Source: Thuidium tamariscinum | Taxonomy: Eukaryota > Streptophyta > Bryopsida > Hypnales > Thuidiaceae | Reading direction: 5' to 3' | DNA: 64,000 nt | Assembly (NCBI GenBank): GCA_947034885.2 | Contig: OX344754.2 | Coordinates: 13,189,501-13,253,500, forward strand | Shown here: piece by piece, positions 49,504-60,154 of the stretch | Position numbering within the stretch: position 1 is the stretch's first letter | Layout of the letters: each line of letters starts with the position of its first letter | The notes under the pieces: model-generated | What the model was told of the DNA's origin: nothing | What the model saw: only the letters and a program-made list of their open reading frames with translations | Database searches by the model: none | Made by a program: the position numbers and the translations under genes

Positions 49504-50960
49504 TGGGAGCCAATGGTCTTCAAGTATGGATTTTTCCTCTTTGCCCCACATCCAAATGTACAAGGGATCAACTATGTGGATGAGAGCTAGGACATCATAG
49601 AAAAAACTGTAGCTGGAATTACTAACAATTTGCTCCAAATCTCCAGAGGAACTCTACATGGAATCATTCTAGTGGTCGCTCCACGTCCAGAACATAGGGC
49701 CAAGGTTCCCCCAAAAGCAGGCTTCGCAGCTGAACTGGGGTGGCTTGAGACAAGTCAAAGACGCCTTCATTGAGGGGCGTCTCTTCACATTTGACGAGGC
49801 CAACTGTAAATTCGAACTGCATAAAGAAGAAGTAGGTGCCTAGTACTCTGGCAGGGCACCTCAAGAGAACTATACTCCTTTTAGGAAAATCTGATTATAG
49901 ATGTCTTCTCCAATGCTACAGAGGAAGAATAGGTGGGTTGGTACCTTGATGGAGAGATCAACATGCCTCATGTGGTGGTAGAGCTTCTTCCCAAAGCCTC
50001 GGCCAATATTGATACTCCATCATTGGAATTGTAGAAAGCGTGGACTCCAGTCAGCTACGAAGTACAACCAGCTTCCAATACGTTGAGGGCCCATAAAGAT
50101 GATGAGAGTGAAAACTGGCCTAGTCCCGCTGTTGGTACCTTCCACAAGGTAAGAGTCACCCTAATCTTTTGTTGACCGAACAAGATTCAAGTCTTATCTC
50201 TTTATGGCAAGATTGTGGACCTTGCATGGGACTCGGGGAAATTCGGCTGGAACTTGGAAGGGAAGGCTATACCTTTTATGAACTACACAGCTAATTTAGG
50301 GCGCACTCTTTTCAAAGGAAACCACATAGTTCCCAATTCAGTGGTCCAAAAGTAGGGAGGAGCCCTACCGACAAACTTCCTTCTCAGATGGAAAACTGTG
50401 TGGCCTAAAGAACGCGCCAAGAAGGAATCAGGCCTTCTCTGGTTGATTTGGCACTGAGCTGTTGCTGTCAACCATTGGAGGGGCCAAATAGACGGTGTAA
50501 TCAACACGTGCTGCCCGGTTTGTCCAAAACGAGCGAAGGAAACTGTGCTTCATAGGTTCTGGAAATGCGAGTCTGCCCAACTTACTTGGCAAGCGGCTTT
50601 CCATATTATGAACGCGTTGTTCACTAGTAGACAGGCTCAAGGTCTTTGGAGACAATTCACATGGCGGTAGGGCATCTTCTCTGTGGACATCCCAAGGAAA
50701 TTCAACCAATTTAAGAGAATCTGGCTTGAACTCCAGACTTCAGTTCTCTGGGCCTTGTGGATTCAAAGAAACGATCGTATCTTCAACAGAATCTCCTGGT
50801 CGTCGGAACGGCTCCTAGGCCATATTTGGAAAGCAATGCTTGATTACGGACGTGTTGAGTCGGCTGAAGTTTGTCGCAAGACCAGACAATCTACAAAGGT
50901 GCAACTTAAACTTTCAACTCCTTCGTTCAACGTAGGTGCAAGTTCAGTTTCTTCGCCTCG
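49504..50960 (+). pseudogene. LINE C-terminal part with zinc-binding motif
   Basis: The region continues the LINE after the MITE. At about 50509-50590 a frame reads CCPVCPKRAKETVLHRFWKC, the C..C...(E)...H....C pattern of the reverse transcriptase zinc-binding domain of plant LINEs. It is followed by AQLTWQAAFHIM. The open frame 50683-50964 then reads FKRIWLELQTSVLWALWIQR with NDRIFN, the usual end of such proteins. Stops interrupt it in several places. Confidence 0.75.
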
Positions 50961-51262
50961 ATGATCGAGGGTCAACCTCGATGGATCCCTACAAGCCCCT
51001 TCGAAGGTTTCGCCTTCCAACCTCCGTGAGCGACCCATCTTGGCTAGGCATTGTGGAGCGGCGCTTCTCTTGGCAGGTCAAGAGAGGCCAAAGGCTTCTC
51101 TCTGTGCTGCACCCACTTGTCTCTTCTTCCTTTGTTTTTTGTTGGATTTTGTTGGTTGAGGTGTATGTGGTCCTCTTGTTTTCGGCAAGCCACTTGTGGT
51201 TGCTAGCAGTGTACTTTTTATCCTTGCAATGAAATTCCGTTTCATCTGTTTCAAAAAAAAAA

Positions 51263-54200
51263 TCTCCATCTATGCCAGGCAGCCATCTCAAAACTGGTTT
51301 AGGGGTTTTAGCCTAATGTTCATTTCTGGAAGAATTTGTTTGAATTTGTAGTTTTTGCATTGAAGGCATGAAAAAATTAAGTAGAACCTGAGTAAAATGT
51401 ATAGAACCTTTAGCTAGTTTTGGAATCATTGTTGCCAAGAACCAACTAAGTTTAAGTTAGTCACAAGATCAACCATTGCATAAACAAGGCTTCCTCATCT
51501 TTAACTCCTACTAAGGTAGATACATCCAAAATGGCACCTAACTTTATAGCGCCATCTACAATGTGCATACATTTCCAAAATCATCATGTATCCAGACTAT
51601 AGATGGCCATTTCGAAAACAGACTTCGACCATTAATAACTTTTGTATACAGTATCCAAATCCTATGTTCTTTGGTGCATTAGAACATGTTTTCACTCACC
51701 AACAAGACTATATAAAAATCCAAACAAAAAGATGACAAGATCTAGGCACAATAAGAATAAGTGGCCATTTTAGGTGTACCCACCTTAGTGTGCTTATGGC
51801 CTTGCCAGTTGCCAAAGCAAAAATAAATGTGAAAATGTTTTTTAATTTTTTATGACAAAAAATAATTCAAAAATCCATAACTTTCTCACGATGAGTTGGA
51901 TCACCATGAAACAAAGCTTATGTAGCCTTCCTTGTGAAGGACTCTTTGAAGGTATCAAGAATGTGACTATAGGATACATGGTCTTGGAGATCTGAACATA
52001 AGAAACAAAATAGACAGAACAAAACAAGCAAAAAAAGAACCTAAATTAAAGTATGGATAAGGAGAAAAAAGGAAAGAACAAAAGCCTATGACCATGGAAT
52101 CAAACTTGGAAGTCCCTCACTTTGTATCCTTTATTTCTTTGCTACATAGAAGTGAAATTTGTTGGTTATGTTTTTCAAAGATGAAATCATCATTTGAATA
52201 TTTGTCAAGATAAATTCATCTTCTATGTAAAATTAAAATTACCAAAATTTTATGAAGAAATATGAAGAAGTTCATATCAAACAAATACAAATCATATTCA
52301 AAAAATCTGATTTTTTTATTGTAGAAGTACACTATTAACTGTAGAATGTTGGAATATTAAAAAAATTTACTTTTAAAAAAACATGGTTTAGTTATTGATC
52401 CTAAACTTTAAACTTCACTAAAAATACTTATTTCTAAGAAATTTTCAAACTTTTAAATAAAGTACAAATTGAACTTGAGAAGCTTCATTTTGCTAGTTTT
52501 CTTCAAAACCAAAAGAGTTTTTTTTTAATGTCAAAATCAAGCTTTAAGGAGAAGACTTTCCAAATATTGATTGAAATACATTGGACAATATATCATTTCC
52601 TTAATAAATTACCTCATATAAAGGTGAAAACATGAAAGACTAGTACTATTTTGTGTCACACTTAGAATGACAGAGTTGTCATTGACTATAACTTTTAAAG
52701 TATGAACTAGATTAATTTGAAATTTTGATTGGAGATGTCTAAAATGAAAGCAATCAAATTTGTTATTTTTAAAAGATATTCAAAAAGAAATTTATAATTA
52801 AATTTCAATTTAGCTAATTTGTCACCATTGCAATTTAGGGCTTCTTAGTATTGGGGAGTATCCAAAATTAATAATTAAGTTAGAGCTAAAGTTTTGTGCT
52901 CTATTTTCATACTAAATAGGCATGTTTCTATGGAAAGAAATTTAAAAAATCTTTCTTTTGTTTTCTCTACATGTATGCTAACAAGCCTCCCTTGCACGCA
53001 TATTTTTGAACATTCAAGATGGTTTTGATATCATTCTTTTGGTGAAATCTCTTCATTCTAAAGCTCTTACAAATTTTTAATTTTTAGTTTAAAAAAAAAA
53101 TTCTTTTTCCTTTTTTTTGAAAATTGAAATGTCAAAGTATCTATTTTCATGAAATTCTACACTTTTCTAGTTCTCTTGTTTAAAGATTTTTTCTACACTT
53201 TTCTTTCTTAGGGTATCTTCTCCTTCAAGGTTTATACATTAGAAGGGATTTGACGGCAAAAGAAGCCCGTTTTAGGCTTGTTCCTCGGACCATTCCCTAA
53301 ATTGCTGGTTGTTGTCAATCAACAATTATTATATTTATATATGGATCCTAAAAAAGTTCAAAAAAAAATCAATGATGTGGCACTCTCTCGATGACATTAG
53401 ATTTGTATTTTCATGGCAGTTTTTGTATCCTCGTAGTTTGGGAACTTGCAGTCTTCTAGAGGCCTCAAATCTCTTCTAATGCATTGAATTTTTTTTTTGG
53501 CATTTTAAGAATATTTATTTTAACTATACAATACTCCCCAAAAAATCATGAATACTATAGCAAAAGCTACAAAAACCACATTGTGTTTCATGCTTTCACC
53601 CATAAACTAAAAAACAACTAAAATGTTTTGAACTAAACTCAATGATGTGTTTATAGAATCAACAAAGATGCATATAAAAATCATATGATAAACATTCATT
53701 CTTCTATGTGCACAAAATATGGTCGACCATCCAAATATCCTCACTATCCTTTCAAGGTTAATTCTAAGATTATGCACCTCCCTATGACCAACGTAGTTAT
53801 CAAAAGTGCTTTGATTATTGAACCAATAGGCGCATTATTTCTTTCTACACTAAGCAATGAAGGCATTGGTTAACTATTTTTTGGCTTGAACAACTTTCTA
53901 GGGTTAATCCTTGAATGTTGACAAGGATGTTTTGTGGTTAATGAATGACAATGAATCTTTCCTTGTAGGATAGAAGTGCACTTGATATTAGGGGTAGGAA
54001 GGGGAGATCTTCTAAAGTACTTTGAACTCCAATGAATATATTGTATATGTAGGATAGTTTCATAAATAACTTGGAAAAATTTGGAAGATGTTAAAAAATT
54101 ATTTACATTTATTTCTAAAAATTTGAAAAAATTGTTCTTGAGAAAAATTAGAAAAAGGAACACATTTACGCTTGAATAGGAAGAATCAATTCAAAAATAG

Positions 54201-55100
54201 GAGTATCCTGAGAAAGTGCTGAAAACAAAAAATTCTTATTTTCTTCAAGCTAAGAAAAGTAAAATATTTTGGCACAAATTTGTTGAACCAAATCTACACA
54301 CGATATTTGGCTCATTCAAAGTAGGTGATGTCATACAGTATCAAAATGCATGACTTCCATAGCCATTGGCCCATCCTTCAAGGGTTAACCTTGAACTAGT
54401 GGCGACACTATTTTGTGGCTTTTGCATGAATAGAAGATCATGTGGAGAGAGATTGAAAGCGTTTTTTCATCCATTTTTGCCTTGATTGACCTTTCATGGA
54501 GGGTTATGAAGAGTACCTAATTGAATTTGTAGTCTTGCTAGTGTTTGTCTCCTTGTGAATGAGAAGTTAGTAATAGAAATGGATGAATGAGAAGTGTATT
54601 TTCGGAAGTTGCTACTTCTTGATTTAAATGTGAAATTTCTCAACAAAATTGATATTTTTTTAGTTTGATCTCAACTAGCAAAATGAAGGTCATCTACTCT
54701 AGTTTCTACTCCAATTTGAATTTTGGAAAAAAACCTAAAATTCAATTTTTTTATTGCAATTAAAATTTTTGATGTATTTTCAATGTCTATCACATTCTAT
54801 TTATAGAGTGACATAGAAATTTAAATCATTCTATGATATTATTCTATAATATACAATTATGGAAAAAATTTCAAAATTTTCCATTTGATGTGGATTTTTC
54901 TTCACTTTTTCTTCAAACATTCTCACAAAAATCATTTTACAACAAAAAAGAAAAAAGAAAAAAAGAAAGTAAGAGTATTCTGAAGTAAAGAAAGCATGTA
55001 GTTTCATCTCTGAAAAATAAGTAGAAAATTTTTCATACATATCTACATGTGAAATGGCAACAGATTGAGTAATTGGCAGCGACACTTAAAATCAGCGGTT
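51263..55100. other. AT-rich intergenic DNA with dispersed repeats
   Basis: No gene is visible. The part 51530-51720 is a diverged copy of 36960-37190, and 52990-53240 is a diverged copy of 580-830. The rest is AT-rich with short chance open frames. Confidence 0.5.
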
Positions 55101-56357
55101 ATGGGTCCGTCGTTTAGGGGTTAAGCCGGTCCTCTTGGTCAGGGCAACAGACGTAACTCTTGTTCTACAGAGAGCACATACAAAGTGGATTGAAGAAATG
55201 AAAGTTATCTCAAGCAGGTTGCACGTCGGTCCATGTTGGAGAAGGAGTCTTTCCTGCCAGGGACGTTAAGTTAGTAACTGAAGTTAGTGGCCAAGTCCAT
55301 GGGATATAAGAAGGTCTTGCCTGAGGACTCGAGATGGGCCCCCACAAACGAGGTAACAAGTTGGAACGTTTCAGACGCCACTTGGGGAAGAAGAAGATGC
55401 AGCCCGGGCCAGCTCTCACGTAGCCCAATACCAGTTCGTCAGGAATTGGTGCCATTGGTGACTTCCCCCCAAAAGCGGCACCTGGGGAGGCGGTCGCGAA
55501 CGGAATTCCGGGCGAAATTGGCATCCATCGTGCTGCGATTGCAGGCAGGGAGGCAGGCAGGCAGGGCTTGTCTTGTGCAGGCTCAGATTCGTCCCGTTCT
55601 GCTTTGCAATACCGTGGTAGTACTGTACTACTGTAGTGTAGTGGGAGGCCGGAGTGAGTGGAGTGAGGGGGATTCGGAAGTGGAACAGGGGAATTGGGGC
55701 AGCACTGTAGCAGAGTGCTCGATAGATTTCTGGACGACTTTTATGGTTGCATGGATGGCAGTGGCGTAAGTCTTCAGTTGAAAGGGGGGAAGGGGGGGGT
55801 GGAGTGCAGCTGAGTGGTGGCAGCAGCATCGTGGAATAAGGAAGAGAAGAAGAAGCTGCTACGGCTGACACACCTGAGTCCGCTACTGCTACTGCTGCAG
55901 AGGTCGGTGCAGCCACAAATCTATCGAGGTCTCCGATTCTTGTCAGCACATTCACAAGGGTGGGTATCGGCAACCACAAGAATCGGTTCAGACAGTCTGA
56001 GCTGCGTGATGCCCTGTTTGTCGGGGTGATTCTCCCTTGTCCGTTCATGCAAGCCCATGTTTCATTGGGAAGAATTGGGTAATGAAGAAGTTGTGAAAGG
56101 ATGAGTGGATGCTGTGGTGAAATTCTGGAGCGCGAGTGGTAGAGGACGTGTCTCGCTTTTTGCGGCAATGAATTTGAAAAGCATCCATTGAGAATCGCGC
56201 CTCTACTTGTCAAGTTTTCAAAGTTCGTGGGGTTTCGGAGACCCACTGTTGAGGTTGGGATTCAGCTTGCAGTCGGTGGTGTGAAAGGGAAGAGAAGGGA
56301 AGGGGAAATTAGAATCATGGTAGCGATTTGGAGATTCCGGACACTAGTGCAGTAGGG
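55101..56357 (+). other. Promoter and long 5' leader of the kinase gene
   Basis: The composition turns GC-balanced at about 55090. The stretch holds a 'ggcaggcaggcagg' microsatellite (55543-55566) and G-rich tracts, but no conserved coding frame. A 276-aa minus-strand frame is probably chance, since it is Pro/Ser-rich low-complexity sequence antisense to the leader. I take this as promoter and transcribed leader of the downstream kinase. Confidence 0.4.
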
Positions 56358-56414
56358 ATGCGATGCAAGCGCCGGGGAGCGAGAGGCAGGGGTTACGTAA
56401 CAGCCTCAACATGA
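56358..56414 (+). promoter_or_regulatory. Upstream ORF overlapping the kinase start
   Basis: An ATG at 56358, five bases before the first kinase ATG and in another frame, opens an 18-codon frame ending in TGA at 56412-56414. It overlaps the in-frame Met17 codon of the kinase (56411). Such an overlap would favour low translation of the long form or a start at the Met-Met pair (56411 and 56414). Confidence 0.45.
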
Positions 56415-57817
56415 TGTGCACATGTATAGCGCCGCGCACAGCCGACGAAGACGACAACGACGGGTTGCTCAAACGCAACAAAGTCTATGTGCAGGATGTG
56501 TCCGCGGCCAGCACGGAACGCCCGGGGTCGATTCACAGCAGCTTGCGCGGATTCCAGTCGTATTCCAGCCAGGAAGTGGAGCCAAAGCCAGCGGGAGCTG
56601 AGACGTTCACCATGCTGGAACTCGCTCGCGCGACTGCGAATTTCTCCCCGTCGAACAAGATCGGGCAAGGCGGGTTCGGCATGGTGTACAAGGGGCGCCT
56701 CCGTGACGGCCGCATGGTGGCCATCAAGCGGGGGAAGAATGATGCGTTCGAACAGCGATTGTCGGTGGAGTTTCGCACTGAGGTCGAGATGTTGTCTCAG
56801 GTTAGGGTTTCGCGACACCTCCTCTGTTTCCTCATTGCGTGCTTACCTCCGAGCTGTTGGTGACAGTGGTTGGTTGTTGTATCTCTAGGTGGATCATTTG
56901 AACCTCGTCAAACTGCTTGGATACACGGAAGAAGGCAATGAGCGGATTCTTGTCGTCGAGTACGTCGCCAATGGCAACCTGGGAGAACACTTGGAAGGTC
57001 ACTACGGGAAGATTCTGGACATGAGCACGCGGCTCGACATCGCTATTGATGTTGCGCATGCCTTGACGTACCTTCATTTGTACGCGGACAGACCGATCAT
57101 CCACCGTGACATCAAGTCGTCTAATATTTTGCTCACTGAGACATATCGTGCGAAGGTGGCCGACTTCGGATTCTCGCGTGTCGGGCCGTCGACGGACGTC
57201 GGGGCGACGCATGTTTCAACGCAAGTGAAGGGCACCGCAGGTGTGTGATTAGGGCTTGGAATTCAGCAGTATTGTGTTCTATGATTTCTATTGTTTTTCG
57301 AAACATTCAACCCTAATTTTGAGACATTGCAGGCTATTTGGATCCCGAGTACTTGAACACGTTTCAGCTAAACACGAAGAGTGACGTCTACTCGTTTGGC
57401 ATTTTACTTGTGGAGATTTTCACGGGGCGCCGGCCGATCATGCTGCAGAAGCCGAGCGACGAGCGCGTGACCGTGCGGTGGGCGTTCCGGAAGTTTGTGG
57501 AGTCGAAAGTGCCGGACATTCTAGATCCGAAGATAGAGAAGACGCCGCCCGCGTTGAGCGCCATCGATCGAGTCGCCGAGCTCGCGTTTGCATGCTCCGC
57601 GCCTACAAAGGGCGACCGGCCGAGCATGAAGAAGGCCGCGGAGGTGCTGTGGAACATTCGGAAGGATTTTCTTGTGGAGCACCAGAAGGAAGTGAAGCTG
57701 CGTGCGGAGAAGTCGGAAAGCATGCGTGCCGAGAGTGCGCGCTCAGTGGACGACTCCTCGCACGCCTCGTCGGTGCACCAAACTTCCCATCGCCGACGGC
57801 CCTGGTCGATCATGTGA
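56363..57817 (+). CDS. CRCK-type receptor-like cytoplasmic kinase
   Basis: A Ser/Thr kinase of the calmodulin-binding receptor-like cytoplasmic kinase group (CRCK1-3 in Arabidopsis), thought to link calcium/calmodulin to stress and immune signalling. Exons are 56363-56800, 56889-57240 and 57333-57817, with good GT-AG borders; the product is 424 aa. There is no signal peptide or membrane segment. Residues 1-80 are variable. The kinase domain runs from ~85 to 365, with the glycine loop GQGGFG (101-106), AIK lysine 122, helix-C Glu 140, HRDIKSSN (218-225), DFG (238-240) and GTAGYLDPEY (261-270), so it looks catalytically competent. Family-specific strings include ILVVEYVANGNL, RAKVADFGFSR, ATHVSTQVKG and RPSMKKAAEVLWNIRKDF. 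The tail (370-424) is charged and Ser/Arg-rich. The calmodulin-binding segment cannot be pinpointed. Met17 is an alternative start. Confidence 0.93.
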
Positions 57818-60154
57818 ACAAACCACCATCGCCTCTCTCTTTTCTTTGTACAGCTTGGGTGGTAGACTCCGAATTTAGCACTTCTCCCGCCGTGTTGCGA
57901 ATTCGTGCATGTATAATTACTAGGATATTTACGTGGTGACGAGTGCTGCTCCATTCTCGTGACTTGTTCGATTGTTCCGAGGTTAGATCTAGGTTGCTTT
58001 CTTCCACCGCCAGTTTCATGGCGTTGTTTCAGTAACAGGTGCTGTTTCCCCGTCATTGTTTGTGGTGTTGTGGGTGCGAGACTAGTGTTGCGACATTGCC
58101 AGTCAGAAGCTGATGTCATGATCGGTTTTGTCAGTAGGAGTGTGGAGAATCAACTCCCCTCGCAGACTAGTGCACTGTCATGATCTCCTTCAGCGTCACT
58201 TTTGAATGTCAACACATTTACAGACAGAATCTGCAGGCGTGAGTCATCCGAAACGGAGCTGCAATTGAGGATGTGAGTATTACAGTAGAAGTTGCCAGAG
58301 GTGGACCCGGGTCAGAAAAGTTCAAACTTCCTGCTGGAACCACACAATCACCAAAAGCACAGATGTGACCGTACAATCTAGAGAGCTGTACCTTCTGGAG
58401 AGTACTGAAATGGACTTGTAAGAGTCAGGTTCCAACGACCACCCAAATCATGACACTTCTGCAAACACACCATTAGTACTGTGCAGATATTTAAACTCTG
58501 GCGGTCCTCCTACTCCTCCGTAGTACACTTCATGTGGCTTTAATAGAAGAGAAATAGGGCGTTGGTATGAGACGATATGTGTGCAAGAATTTCAGGTCGA
58601 ACGAATCGTGGGTTCACCGGGATGCTGAAGTGGACTTCTGGAATTCTGCCGTTGTTGTTCCTCGGTGTCACTTGCCGGAAACGGCCAATTCAATGCCTTG
58701 ACTTATTCCCGATCAACTCTTCTCGTTTATAGCACCGCGCTATGTGGTGATGATTAGACAACAGAAATTTTAATGCCGTTGAAGTGGTGGCATTCATGAC
58801 GGTGTCTTCATATTGAGGGTGCAGTTCGTACATCACTAATTTCGAACTCATCCACTATTCAAGTTCTAAAACTGGGTTCAGTACTTCAGTTAGGCATTTC
58901 CCGACGGGTTTCATCCACGAGGATGGATGAAATATTTGAATCGGGGGGAGCCACGTCTTGGAATGTACATTGGGAGCCCGCGCCGAGCGTGTAATGGTTG
59001 CCAGGTTTTTTCAAAGAGAGACCGGGCTTCCGGTAGCTTATCCTTGCGAGCAAATGCCAGTTTGTTTCTGGTGCTTGGATGCATGTGAAATGGTAAAGGT
59101 TCGTTCAGTGTACCGATGGTTGTGTTTATTGCCGGGACACGGTACAGCTCAGTTTACCGTTTGTGGGTCCGGATCCCGAGGTTTTAGCGTTTGGGCGGAT
59201 TGTGCAGTAGTGACCGCTACGTTGAGTTGAGAACTTGAGATTCAGCTCTCCGCCCAAATCTGGTTTCGATAGTTGGTACGGGACCTGTAAGCGACGGGAT
59301 GAAACTGTGGCGGAGTTATCCAAGTGACGTTGCCGACGTCAGTGACTGTGTGCCGATCTTTGAAGTTGGGAGTCTTCGATTCTCGGACGATCTGGTGCGT
59401 AGGAAGCCTGTCTGTGGAATGACGAGGCTCTTGCGAATCGAGTGCAATTTGTAGGTTGCGTGGAGACTCTCCTCTGTGTCCGTATCGTGGTGTTGTATTT
59501 TTACCCTGTGAAGACGTTATCCAGGTGACAGACTTTTGAAATTGATGTAGACGATGGAAATTTGGAATGGACCTTACACCTTGCAATTTTTTTTTCCCCT
59601 TTGACAATGAGACCACCGCTGGAGTTCTATCTTCTCTTGGAGCTTTGTCACACCATTGTTAGTGAAGCGGTGGAAAGGCGAGGATATCTCGAACTTGTGG
59701 TAGAGGAATCACTTGCGATCTTCATTCTTTGTTAGAGCCGAAAAATTCGATGGGGTGAAGGGTCCCGTCTGCTACCAGTGTGTATACCCCAACAGGGTTT
59801 AGTAGATATGGAGGACATGGAATTTTACCCCGGAGATTGCTGCCATCTGGATTGATGGAGCGACTTGGACGATGCCTTCATAACATACTGCTGCGAGTGT
59901 CTTGAAGATCGTGCATCATGCACAGGCAGGCTTTGCTTGTATCTTTGTCCCTGTCCCCTGCCTCCACTGCTGCCAAGAACGATAAGCATTGGTCATTTCT
60001 GGTGCGTGCTTACAGCCCGAAATGCAAACCATTGTTTTTGCAGGCGTGGAGCATTCAATTATTGGAAGATCGTAATATCCGTGCATACTGATTCTGGTTA
60101 CTTACCAATTTTGGAGCTAACATTTCTCCGTGCTAATTAGCGATGATTTTTGCA
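57818..60154. other. Kinase 3' UTR and leader of the next gene
   Basis: The first few hundred bases are the 3' untranslated region of the kinase. The rest to 60154 is unique-looking, GC-balanced DNA without a conserved coding frame and probably carries the promoter and non-coding first exon(s) of the downstream gene. No repeats stand out. Confidence 0.4.

Larger units (their letters stand above)
38253..51262 (+). mobile_element. Decayed LINE split by later insertions
   Basis: This is a plant non-LTR retrotransposon on the plus strand, interrupted by 40144-47621 and 49046-49503. The order of parts is a possible remnant of the first open frame (38376-38960), the endonuclease (38962 to about 39690), the linker before the reverse transcriptase (39868-40143), the reverse transcriptase (47627-49045), the C-terminal part (49504-50960) with a CCHC-like zinc-binding motif, and an A-rich end at 51253-51262. 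When the first insertion is removed the frame reads straight through (FIATKN joined to HPGALILSALEDEQG). Many stops and an internal deletion make it dead. The exact 5' end cannot be seen. Confidence 0.8.

Noticed and set aside
55416-56246. 276-aa minus-strand open frame upstream of the kinase gene
   Set aside because: It is Pro/Ser-rich low-complexity sequence, matches no family I know, and lies antisense to what looks like the kinase leader. Length alone does not make it a gene in GC-balanced DNA.
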